DNA from: Alphaproteobacteria bacterium
Lineage (GTDB): Bacteria > Pseudomonadota > Alphaproteobacteria > Rhizobiales > CAJQND01
Assembly (NCBI GenBank): GCA_024227565.1
Contig: JAAEUE010000008.1
Coordinates: forward strand, 1-64,000
Direction of reading: 5' to 3'
DNA: 64,000 bases
In this document: positions 17,011 to 24,783 of the stretch, in pieces
Layout of the letters: every line of letters starts with the position of its first letter
How positions within the stretch are numbered: the first letter of the stretch is position 1
Translations under genes and position numbers: made by a program
The notes under the pieces: generated by a model
What the model saw: only the letters and a program-made list of their open reading frames with translations
Told to the model about the DNA's origin: nothing
The model's database searches: none

Positions 17011-19263
17011 ATGCTCGACAAAACGGCAGAAAATGGTGAATTCAAAGTCATCGGCACGCGTCCTGAACGCCCCGACGGTGTTGACAAGGTTACCGGCCGC
17101 GCCCGTTTCGGCGCTGATATGGTTATGCCCGGCATGCTGATTGGCAAGGTGCTGCGTTCACCGCACGCTCACGCCAACATCAAGTCAATCGATACCTCGG
17201 CCGCCGAGGCCCTGGAGGGCGTCAAAGCGGTCATCACGGCGGCTGATTTCACCGCGGATGTGCCGGAGGCCGAGTATGACACGATGGTCAACTGCATTGC
17301 CCACGGCAAAGCGTTGTATGACGGCCATGGCGTAGCCGCAGTTGCGGCCACCAGCCGGTCGATTGCAAACAAGGCTCTGAAGCTGATCAAGGTGGAGTAT
17401 GAAGTTCTGCCTCACGTCACAGATGTGGAAGAGGCCTGCAAGGACGATGCCCCGCTCTTGCACGACAACATTTTTACCGAAGGCTTGGAAGAAACCCCCA
17501 CCACACCATCCAACATCTCAGGCCGCGTGCAGTTTGGCCATGGTGATGTGGATGAGGGCTTTGCGGCCGCTGACAAGGTTGTGGAGCGCAAGTTCCGCAC
17601 AGAGGCGACCCACCAGGGCTATATCGAACCGCACGCCTGTGTGGGCAACCTCAGCCCGGACGGCACCGGCGAACTGTGGTGCTGCACCCAGGGCCACTTC
17701 ATGGTGCGCAACAGCTGCGCGGCCATTCTGGGCCTCGATATTTCCCGTCTTCGGGTCACCGCATCTGAAATTGGCGGCGGGTTCGGTGGCAAGACCACAA
17801 TTTTCATCGAACCACTGGCTCTCGCTCTGTCGCGCAAGGCCGGGCGGCCGGTTAAGCTGGTGATGAGCCGCGATGAAGTGTTCCGGGCAACCGGCCCAAC
17901 GTCCTCGGCAAGCATGTGGATCAAGATTGGCGCCAAGAACGATGGCACCATCACCGCAATGGAAGGTCTGCTGAAATATCAAGGCGGGGCCTTTAAAGGC
18001 AGCTGGGTGAGCCTTGGTTGCATGACCGCGTTTGCCTGTTATCGGGCTGATCATATGAAAACCGTGGGTTATGATGTTCTGGTGAACCGGCCGCGAGCGG
18101 CCGCCTACCGGGCGCCGGGCGCACCCATGGCTGCTTTTGCGGTTGAAAGCGTGGTCACTGAGCTTGCCGGCGAACTCGGCAGGGATCCTCTGGAGTTCCG
18201 GCTGCAGAACGCAGCCAAGGAAGGCGATCAGTCGTCGTATGGTCCCAAGCACCGGGCCCATGGCCTTATGGAAACGCTGGAACAAGCCAAAGCGCACGAT
18301 CATTACAATGCGCCGCTCGGGCCCAATCAGGGCAGGGGCGTTGCCTGCGGTTTCTGGTTCAACTTCGGTGGGCAGACCAGCACGAGCCTGAACATCGGTG
18401 CGGATGGCACGGTCAACGTGTCCGTTGGCACGGTGGATGTAGGCGGCTCACGTGCCTCCATGTGCCTGATGGTGGCTGAAGAACTGGGCGTACCCTACGA
18501 GAAGGTGCGTTGCGTTGTGGCTGACACAAGCTCGCTGGGTCACAACGACATCACAGACGGCAGCCGCACCACGTTTTCCAGCGGCATGGCGCTCATTCTG
18601 TCGGCTCGAGATGCCAAGCAGAAACTTTGCGCACGTGCAGCGAAGATCTGGGAGATTCCGGAAGATGCCGTCGAATGGGTTGATGGGCATGCGCGTCCGG
18701 CGGGACCCAATGCCGGTGAATTTGACCCCATGTCTCTGGCGGAAGTTGCCGGCAAGGCGGAAACCACCGGTGGGCCGATTGCCGGCCACCACGAATGCAA
18801 CGCCCGGGGCGCCGGCGTCAGCTTTGCCACCCACATGGTGGACACTGAAGTTGATCCGGAAACCGGCCGCGTGACCGTGTTGCGCTACACCGTGTTCCAG
18901 GATGCCGGCAAGGCGATTCATCCCGCTTATGTCGAAGGCCAGTTCCAGGGAGGCGCGGTGCAGGGCATCGGCTGGGCCATCAACGAGGAATACATCTACG
19001 GCGAGGACGGCCGGCTGCAGAACGCTGGCTTCCTGGACTATCGTATCCCGGTGGCGTCTGATCTTCCCATGATCGACACGGTGATCATCGAAACGCCCAA
19101 CAAGGGGCACCCCTACGGCGTGCGCGGCGTTGGCGAAACATCGATTGTGCCGCCCATGGCGGCGATCGCCAACTCAGTGTCGGCTGCTGCGGGAGTTCGT
19201 TTGACCGAACTGCCCATGTCTCCGCCTCGGGTCCTGAAAGCCATGGATGATGCCAAGGCATAG
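17011..19263 (+). CDS. Molybdenum hydroxylase, molybdopterin-binding large subunit
   Basis: A 750-residue catalytic subunit with the aldehyde-oxidase/xanthine-dehydrogenase hammerhead domain near residues 25-150 and the molybdopterin domain after it. Cofactor contacts are visible as IGGGFGGKTTIF near residue 253 and GVRGVGETSIVPP near residue 708, where the Glu is the expected catalytic base. The active-site loop reads AAYRAPGAPMAAFAVES, so it is not form I CO dehydrogenase, which has AYRCSFR. The substrate may be an aromatic, N-heterocyclic or aldehyde compound. It is followed closely by a MoaD-like gene. Confidence 0.92.
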   Translation: MLDKTAENGEFKVIGTRPERPDGVDKVTGRARFGADMVMPGMLIGKVLRSPHAHANIKSIDTSAAEALEGVKAVITAADFTADVPEAEYDTMVNCIAHGKALYDGHGVAAVAATSRSIANKALKLIKVEYEVLPHVTDVEEACKDDAPLLHDNIFTEGLEETPTTPSNISGRVQFGHGDVDEGFAAADKVVERKFRTEATHQGYIEPHACVGNLSPDGTGELWCCTQGHFMVRNSCAAILGLDISRLRVTASEIGGGFGGKTTIFIEPLALALSRKAGRPVKLVMSRDEVFRATGPTSSASMWIKIGAKNDGTITAMEGLLKYQGGAFKGSWVSLGCMTAFACYRADHMKTVGYDVLVNRPRAAAYRAPGAPMAAFAVESVVTELAGELGRDPLEFRLQNAAKEGDQSSYGPKHRAHGLMETLEQAKAHDHYNAPLGPNQGRGVACGFWFNFGGQTSTSLNIGADGTVNVSVGTVDVGGSRASMCLMVAEELGVPYEKVRCVVADTSSLGHNDITDGSRTTFSSGMALILSARDAKQKLCARAAKIWEIPEDAVEWVDGHARPAGPNAGEFDPMSLAEVAGKAETTGGPIAGHHECNARGAGVSFATHMVDTEVDPETGRVTVLRYTVFQDAGKAIHPAYVEGQFQGGAVQGIGWAINEEYIYGEDGRLQNAGFLDYRIPVASDLPMIDTVIIETPNKGHPYGVRGVGETSIVPPMAAIANSVSAAAGVRLTELPMSPPRVLKAMDDAKA

Positions 19264-19282
19264 GTGATCTGCCAGTTCTAGA

Positions 19283-19306
19283 TCCCCCGCGCTCCGGCGC
19301 GGGGGA
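19283..19306 (+). other. Strong intra-operon hairpin
   Basis: A perfect 10-bp inverted repeat (TCCCCCGCGC / GCGCGGGGGA) around a TCCG loop, between the large-subunit gene and the MoaD-like gene. No T-run follows, so it is more likely a processing or mRNA-stabilising stem that sets a higher level for the three upstream genes than a full terminator. Confidence 0.6.
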
Positions 19307-19333
19307 CGTTCTGATGTTCTAAGGTCTGGACCA

Positions 19334-19579
19334 ATGGTCAAAGTGAACCTTTGGGGGTCTTTGAAGTCCGCCGCCAGCGGGCGCGCTTCCATTGATGTGG
19401 AAGCCCAGACAATCCGCCAGATGTTCCGCGCCTTGGGCGAACAGGAACCCGGTCTGGTACCAATCCTCGACAGCGGTATCACCGTGGCGATTGACGGTCA
19501 GATCTATCGTGATGACTGGTTCAAGGAGGTGGACGATGACAGCGAAGTCTATCTCTTGCCGAGGATGGAAGGCGGATAG
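19334..19579 (+). CDS. MoaD/ThiS-like sulfur-carrier family protein
   Basis: An 81-residue beta-grasp protein ending in MEGG, the C-terminal double glycine that is activated as a thiocarboxylate in MoaD and ThiS. MVKVNLWGSLK forms the first strand, and DSEVYLLPRMEGG the last. It lies 70 bp after a molybdopterin-dependent enzyme, so it could serve cofactor sulfuration or maturation of that complex; this is inference, as the general moa genes are not in the window. I see no MoaE, ThiF or MoeB partner here. Confidence 0.8.
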   Translation: MVKVNLWGSLKSAASGRASIDVEAQTIRQMFRALGEQEPGLVPILDSGITVAIDGQIYRDDWFKEVDDDSEVYLLPRMEGG

Positions 19580-19611
19580 CGCTGGCACACGCCCCGTTCC
19601 CAATCGCAACA

Positions 19612-20088
19612 TTGAACCTTGAAGGCGGCGGCCGGATTGGGGTTTGCCCTTTGCCGGGTAGGCACAACACGCTGGAAACCGATTTGGCAACTGTGTTGGA
19701 TTGGCAGCCGGTGCTTGTCCTCTCAATGACCGAACTGTCGGAAATGCATGCAGCAGGCAGCTCATCTCTCGGTGAGATGCTAAAGAGTGCAGGGGTTGAA
19801 TGGGGGCATCTCCCCGTGCGGGACTATGGGGGGCTGAGCGGCGAGACTGCCAAGGCCTGGCCAAATTTATCCTCAGCGCTTCATGGTCATCTCGACAACG
19901 GAAAAGGCGTGCTGGTGCACTGCCATGGCGGGCAGGACCGCTCTGGCATGATCGCACTGCGCCTTATGGTTGATCGCGGCGAAGACCCAGGCGCCGCACT
20001 CAGGCGCCTCAGAGCGGCAAGGCCAGGGGCCGTGGAGACGGACGAGCAACACGCCTGGGCATTGCGTTCCAGGTCGTCCACCGCGTAG
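19612..20088 (+). CDS. Tyrosine/dual-specificity phosphatase-like protein
   Basis: A cysteine-based phosphatase of ~158 residues with the P-loop HCHGGQDRSG (C-x5-R) near residue 104 and a general-acid candidate in the VRDYGG loop near residue 67. The start is uncertain: the frame continues upstream as AHAPFPIATLNLEGGG, which fits the family, back to a CTG at 19582. The only standard initiator is the TTG at 19612. It follows the MoaD-like gene by 32 nt, so it may be part of the molybdenum-hydroxylase transcript, where it may act on a small phosphate ester rather than on protein. Confidence 0.75.
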   Translation: MNLEGGGRIGVCPLPGRHNTLETDLATVLDWQPVLVLSMTELSEMHAAGSSSLGEMLKSAGVEWGHLPVRDYGGLSGETAKAWPNLSSALHGHLDNGKGVLVHCHGGQDRSGMIALRLMVDRGEDPGAALRRLRAARPGAVETDEQHAWALRSRSSTA

Positions 20089-20125
20089 GCTCGCCGCGAA
20101 CGCGTTACTATTCAGGTCCCCCTCC

Positions 20126-21211
20126 ATGATCATCAAAGACATACGTACCTCGCTGCTCCGCGTGCCTTGTACCGATCCGCCGCGCACCGGTTTCATCGTG
20201 ACAGAAAACATCGATCTGGTGGTGGTGGAGGTTGAAACAGCGTCTGGGATCATCGGGACCGGTCATCTGCAACCCTTGGCAGGCGGGATGCGCACCATCG
20301 AGATGTGCATCCACGAGATGATGAAGCCGCTCCTTCTGGGCGAAGATGTGCGCGAGGTTGAAGCGCTTTGGCGCAAAATGTGGCAGGCAAGCTTCATTCA
20401 AGGGCGCATGGGCATCACCGTAATGGCCATGTCAGCGCTCGACATCGCTTTGTGGGATGCGGTGGGCCGGGCCGCCGGCAAGCCGCTTTGGCAGCTTTGG
20501 GGTGGATCTGGCGAGGCATTGCCGATCTATGGGTCCGGCTGTTACCGGGGGCTTGGCCACGACGGCATGATTGAAAAAGCCCAGAACTTTGTGGCCGAGG
20601 GTTACAAGGCGATAAAAATGCAAACGGCGCACATCTTCAGCCATGATGAAGACGTGGCAAACGTGCGCGCCATGAGGGCAGCGTTGGGCCCCAACATCGA
20701 GATTATGGTGGACGTGAACCAGGGGTGGTCTGCCGACGAGGCGATTGCCGTGGGCAAGCGGTTGGACGAGTTCCAATTAACCTGGCTAGAAGAGCCTGTA
20801 ATGGCTGATGATTTTGACGGCTATCATGCGGTTGCCGACGCAATCGAGACCCCGGTCTCTGGCGGCGAAAATCATTTCACACACCATGATTTCAAGCCAT
20901 TCTTTGCCAGCGGCAAGGTACCGTTCCTGCAGCCCGATCTCATGCGGGGCGGCTTTACGGAGCTCAAGGTGATCGCAGATCATGCACATCAGGCAGGGCT
21001 GAAAATCGCGCCTCACTTGTTTCCAGAGTTAAGCAGCCACCTGCTGTCTGCCATTCCCAACGCGTCCTGGTTGGAAGGCATGGGCTGGCACGATCATCTT
21101 TGGGTTGAACCGGTGCCGCCCATGAGCGGAATGTTCACTCCACCGAGCCGGCCCGGGCACGGCATGGACTTCAAGCCGGAACTGTTCACAGATTGCGCCT
21201 ACACCAGTTGA
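20126..21211 (+). CDS. Mandelate racemase/muconate-lactonizing enzyme family protein
   Basis: A 361-residue enolase-superfamily enzyme with an N-terminal capping domain and a (beta/alpha)7-beta barrel. Active-site residues appear in the usual order: Lys in YKAIKMQTA, Asp in IMVDVNQGW, Glu in WLEEPV, Glu in VSGGENHF and His in APHLFPELSSH. It probably dehydrates or epimerises an acid sugar or similar carboxylate by abstracting the alpha proton. The ATG at 20126 matches the family N-terminus (IIKDIRTSLLRVP). It sits 37 nt after the phosphatase gene and may belong to the same catabolic operon. Confidence 0.88.
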   Translation: MIIKDIRTSLLRVPCTDPPRTGFIVTENIDLVVVEVETASGIIGTGHLQPLAGGMRTIEMCIHEMMKPLLLGEDVREVEALWRKMWQASFIQGRMGITVMAMSALDIALWDAVGRAAGKPLWQLWGGSGEALPIYGSGCYRGLGHDGMIEKAQNFVAEGYKAIKMQTAHIFSHDEDVANVRAMRAALGPNIEIMVDVNQGWSADEAIAVGKRLDEFQLTWLEEPVMADDFDGYHAVADAIETPVSGGENHFTHHDFKPFFASGKVPFLQPDLMRGGFTELKVIADHAHQAGLKIAPHLFPELSSHLLSAIPNASWLEGMGWHDHLWVEPVPPMSGMFTPPSRPGHGMDFKPELFTDCAYTS

Positions 21212-21215
21212 TCCA

Positions 21216-21680
21216 TCAGCCGTTGGTGGCCGCTTGCCTGAGCTCCGCCCAAACCGGTGTCTTGGCGAAGATATCATTGTTTCTGGCAAGCCAAAGACTG
21301 GTGGCAATCCGTTCTGCGGTTTCCAGCACGATGGGCACCGCGTCTGCCTCCATCAGCTCATTGGCCGTCTCTTCGAACAAAGTAAGCCACTCATGGAAAT
21401 CCTCAGTTTTGATTTCCGCCAGCTTCATGTGAACAGGTACGGGTTTGCCCTTGTATTCGCCGGTCTTCAAGAGCACCGACCGCCAGAACGCCTTCATGCG
21501 GGTGAGATGCTCCGGCCAGTCTTTCTCCATGCCTTGGGCAAACAATAATCCCAACCGCTCGTGCGCCCGGACCTTGGTGTAGAACCGATCCACGAGCTCG
21601 GATATCTGCGCTTCATTGATCGAAGGATGCACAGGTTGGCGCTCAATCTTCGGGCCCACGGAGAATGGAAAATCAGACAT
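21216..21680 (-). CDS. Group III truncated haemoglobin
   Basis: A 154-residue protein of the group III truncated haemoglobin family. Key segments are the N-terminal ISELVDRFYTKVRAHERLGLLFAQ, WPEHLTRMKAFWRSVLL in helices C to E, and PVPVHMKLAEIKTEDFHEWL, which contains the proximal histidine. The start at 21680 gives MSDFPFSVGP, the expected opening. It is one of two globins in the window, the other being the Vitreoscilla-type one at 10358. The function in this family is not settled; nitrosative stress and low-oxygen roles are proposed. Confidence 0.9.
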   Translation of the reverse strand: MSDFPFSVGPKIERQPVHPSINEAQISELVDRFYTKVRAHERLGLLFAQGMEKDWPEHLTRMKAFWRSVLLKTGEYKGKPVPVHMKLAEIKTEDFHEWLTLFEETANELMEADAVPIVLETAERIATSLWLARNNDIFAKTPVWAELRQAATNG

Positions 21681-21764
21681 GGATCTAGGTCCGGTGAGGT
21701 ATCGCAATGATGGCTCTATAGATTGGGTGTGACGCTTCAAATTCAACCGGTAAGCTCATGTTTT

Positions 21765-22736
21765 TTATGAACTCTGCGCAAGTGCCAACTCCTCGCGCGC
21801 TGAAAGAATGGGCAGGCCCGCAATGGCGCGGGACGCGCGCCCGTCGGTTCCTCTTTGAGTTTCTCCAACCAACGTGATCCGGTAGAGCTGGCGATCAAAA
21901 TCTGTTTGGAAGATGTCGCTTGGAGCAAGATGGGCGGTTGAGCGGTTGTCCCACATGGCGAGATCGCCCGGTTGCCATTTGAACCGCACCGTAAAGTCCT
22001 GACGGACTGAGTGTTCCCATAGGAACTCCAGCAGTGCTTGGCTTTCTCTGGGGGCCAGCCCCTCAATCTCCTGCAGGAAGGCTGGGCTCACATAAAGGAT
22101 CTTCTCACCAGACACCGGATGCACCGTCACGAGCGGATGAACGCTCTCCAACCGCCGCTTTTCGATGAGCTCGGCATAATCTTTCTTCGCGTCCGGTTCG
22201 GCTGGAGCCTCGAAGCGGTGGATCCCGTTCAGCCCTTCAACAAATGACTGGAGAGCGGGCGATAATGCCCGGTAGGCGGCCGCCAGATTGGTCCACAGCG
22301 TGTCGCCCCCAAACGGCGGTATGGTCACCCCGCGCAGAATTGACGCCATGGGGGGATTGATCGCGGCCGTGATGTCGGTGTGCCAGTCGGTCCACGCTCT
22401 GGCCATGCTCGCGCCTCTGATGCTGTTGGCGGTCCGGTGCTTGGCAATGGAATAAACTTCGGGAAATTCATCTTCGTGACCAAACACCGCGTGGCCAATG
22501 GTGGGCTCGCCCATCTGGCGGGCGAAGGACACATGCTGCGCATGATCCAGGTTTTGCCCCCGGAAGAATATCACCTTCCAGTCCACGAACGCAGCGGAGA
22601 CTTCGGCCAGCGCCTCAGGTGCCAGCGGAGCGCCAAGATCGACGCCGCTGATTTCAGCCCCGATATTGAGCGTGAGGGGGGAGACCCTGATGTGTGTGTA
22701 TTCGCTCCTCGGCGAAGAGAACTCCTGTGTGCTCAT
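21765..22736 (-). CDS. TauD/TfdA family Fe(II)/2-oxoglutarate dioxygenase
   Basis: A 323-residue non-haem iron dioxygenase. The first part of the metal triad is WHTDIT (His119, Asp121) and the distal His lies in STAHLAPSD, followed by the 2-oxoglutarate arginine in FDRQLYRITLVGE. Substrates in this family include taurine, alkyl sulfates and aryloxy acids; none can be picked from sequence. It stands alone on the minus strand, with no sulfonate transporter genes nearby. Length and fold are normal for the family. Confidence 0.88.
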   Translation of the reverse strand: MSTQEFSSPRSEYTHIRVSPLTLNIGAEISGVDLGAPLAPEALAEVSAAFVDWKVIFFRGQNLDHAQHVSFARQMGEPTIGHAVFGHEDEFPEVYSIAKHRTANSIRGASMARAWTDWHTDITAAINPPMASILRGVTIPPFGGDTLWTNLAAAYRALSPALQSFVEGLNGIHRFEAPAEPDAKKDYAELIEKRRLESVHPLVTVHPVSGEKILYVSPAFLQEIEGLAPRESQALLEFLWEHSVRQDFTVRFKWQPGDLAMWDNRSTAHLAPSDIFQTDFDRQLYRITLVGETQRGTDGRASRAIAGLPILSAREELALAQSS

Positions 22737-22815
22737 AGGGCGGTCCCATTAATGGCAGGTGGGCTAAGCTGTTCAAGCTTATAGCCCACAATCACCCTGA
22801 GCGACACGGGATGGT

Positions 22816-23328
22816 TCAGTCGCAGCCGTGGTAGCGCATGCAGCCCCAGAAGTCCTGGTTGCCATATCCCCAGTTGGCCTGGCAACGACGTCTCCAGCGC
22901 GAGCAGCTTCCGCCTCGGGGCGGCGGTGTTGGGGTGTAGTCGTAGCCGCCATAATAGTAGGGATCATAGCTGGCAGAGGGGTAGTCGTAATACGGGTTGC
23001 TGTCATAGTAGTAGGGAACAGCCGGGCTCGGGAATGCAAGATAGGGCCCCCGGAAACGCCGGCCTCTGCGCCGAAACAGCCGGCGCCCGCCTCTAAAGCG
23101 CCGTGCGCCGCGTCGGCCTCGCCGGATCCCACGCCTGCGGTTGCGGGCCCTCCTGCGCTGTTGAACCTTTTCAACCGCATCAGACTTGAAGACACCTGCT
23201 GGAAGAACGCCGGGAGAAAGAACAGCTCCAACCGGCGATGCGGCCACAGCGGCAGAAGGTGCGCAGAGCGCCACGCAGAATGCAGCCAACGCTGCCATCG
23301 ACAGGGAGTTGCGTGCTGATTTCATCAT
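22816..23328 (-). CDS. Exported Arg-rich/Tyr-rich protein with C-terminal cysteines
   Basis: A 170-residue protein with a signal peptide (SLSMAALAAFCVALCAPSAA then VAASPVG), a run of about 40 mostly Arg/Gly residues (RRGIRRGRRGARRFRGGRR and onward), a Tyr/Pro/Asp-rich stretch (PYYDYPSASYDPYYYGG), and a compact C-terminal motif C-SRWRRR-C-QANWGYGNQDFWG-C-MRYHG-C. An AAGGTGA ribosome site precedes the ATGATG at 23328. I recognise no enzyme. The four C-terminal cysteines may form disulfides in the periplasm. It shares the style of the protein at 11812. Confidence 0.7.
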   Translation of the reverse strand: MMKSARNSLSMAALAAFCVALCAPSAAVAASPVGAVLSPGVLPAGVFKSDAVEKVQQRRRARNRRRGIRRGRRGARRFRGGRRLFRRRGRRFRGPYLAFPSPAVPYYYDSNPYYDYPSASYDPYYYGGYDYTPTPPPRGGSCSRWRRRCQANWGYGNQDFWGCMRYHGCD

Positions 23329-23483
23329 GTTGGTCACCTTTGCATAGATGTGTTGCCCCACTCTCGCAAAAGCGATGGCGTGTTTCTTTGATCAGGGTCA
23401 AGCAAGACACGCACCACCAGGAACTCAGAGTTTAATGCGCAATAAGGCGAAAATACATCAGGCGATTGTGATCGCACCAGGCG

Positions 23484-24374
23484 CTATGTCGGCTGGCTTC
23501 GTACTCGCTCACGGTATGCGATGTAGAACGCGCTGGCAGAGATGATCATGCCGCCAACCCAGGCCCACAGGCTGGGGACCTCGGCGAACAGCAAATATCC
23601 AAAGATGCTGGCCCAAACCAGTTTGAGAAAGTCGAAGGGCAAAACGAGTGTTGTGTCGGCCAGGGAGAACGCCTTGGCCAGGCTCAACTGAATGATGCTC
23701 CCCAAAATGCCAACCACCACGAGCCAGAGGCACTGCTCAAGCGTTGGCCATTGCCAAAAGAACAGCGCCGGGATGAGACAAAACACACCCACCGAGAAGG
23801 CCCCCCATGTGGTGATCGCCAGAGGGCTCTCTGTGCCTGTCAGCTGCTTGATGGTGATCATGGCACCGGCCCACATCACGCTGGACCCCAAGGCGATCAA
23901 GGCGCCGAATTCGATGATGCCGGAACCGGGACGCAAGATCACGATGGTGCCTGCAAACCCGATCGCCAGTCCCGCCCAGCGCCGCAGGCCCACCTTTTCG
24001 CGCAGGATCAAAATGGCCAGCAACGCCGCAAACAGCGGCGATGCAAACCCGATGGCCGACACGGTTGCCAAGGGGGCCAGCGCCACCGCCCAGAAATAGA
24101 GCAGCATGCCACCCGCGTTCAACGCACCGCGCAGCACATGGCGGCCAATTTGGCTGGTACGCATGAACTCGAATCCGCCGCTGCGCCAGATCAACGGCAA
24201 CAGAACCAGGAACCCGACCAGGCTGCGAAAGAACGCAATTTCAAAGGGGTGCAGATCGCTAGTGAGCTGTTTGATCGCAGACAGCATCACCGTGTTGAGG
24301 AAGCCGGCAGCGACCATGCAGGTGATGGCCAATAGGGCATTGGAGGACGCCGCGGACGGCGAGGAGGGGGCCAT
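23484..24374 (-). CDS. EamA/DMT family transporter
   Basis: A 296-residue inner-membrane protein with ten hydrophobic helices arranged as two EamA repeats. Recognisable segments include HPFEIAFFRSLVGFLVLLPL in the first repeat and ITIKQLTGTESPLAITTWGA in the second, with a basic C-terminal tail. It probably exports or imports a small metabolite; the substrate is unknown. A second EamA protein is encoded at 38632. The ATG at 24374 is the only one before the first helix. Confidence 0.85.
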   Translation of the reverse strand: MAPSSPSAASSNALLAITCMVAAGFLNTVMLSAIKQLTSDLHPFEIAFFRSLVGFLVLLPLIWRSGGFEFMRTSQIGRHVLRGALNAGGMLLYFWAVALAPLATVSAIGFASPLFAALLAILILREKVGLRRWAGLAIGFAGTIVILRPGSGIIEFGALIALGSSVMWAGAMITIKQLTGTESPLAITTWGAFSVGVFCLIPALFFWQWPTLEQCLWLVVVGILGSIIQLSLAKAFSLADTTLVLPFDFLKLVWASIFGYLLFAEVPSLWAWVGGMIISASAFYIAYRERVRSQPT

Positions 24375-24783
24375 TCAGGTGATCATAGGCCGTTGAGCCC
24401 CGGTGGCAAGTGCCTGTCGCGCAGAGCAGGGTTGCGTCCAGAAATGCTGCGATGCACAAATTCATTGTGTCGAATTATCAACAGGTTACAGGTGTTTGGG
24501 TTCGTTTGGCAGTTTTTGTATTTGAACGCGTCAATGCAACCTGTGACACGCAATGAGTGCGCATTCAGTTTCAGATGGCCTTCAGCAAAGCGTCTGGAGT
24601 GTTGAAGTTGTCCCAGCTCCACTTTTTGATCAGCTTGTGGGAGTAATGCCGCCGGGGGCCAAACATCAGCATACCCAGATTAGGAAGCTGGGTGAGGGGG
24701 CCGGGAGAGATGACGTTTTACGGCGTGATTGTAGAGGGTAGCGGCTGAGTCCTCTGTGCAGGTTTAACTGCGGCGTGCCCAAC
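24375..24783. other. 409-bp intergenic stretch, no recognised gene
   Basis: This gap separates the EamA gene from the 3' end of the large hydrolase gene on the same strand. It presumably carries the EamA promoter. I see only short open frames without ribosome sites or family features, and no strong hairpin followed by a T-run. Confidence 0.4.

Noticed and set aside
17518..18303. A 261-codon minus-strand frame inside the molybdopterin subunit gene
   Set aside because: The plus-strand gene is certain, with cofactor motifs, and the antisense product has no recognisable features.
17011..19263. Carbon monoxide dehydrogenase large subunit
   Set aside because: The gene order is M-S-L as in cox operons, but the active-site loop is AYRAPGAP, not AYRCSFR, and no coxD-G genes follow.
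24393..24605. A 70-codon frame in the gap upstream of the EamA gene
   Set aside because: No ribosome site, odd composition and no conserved feature.
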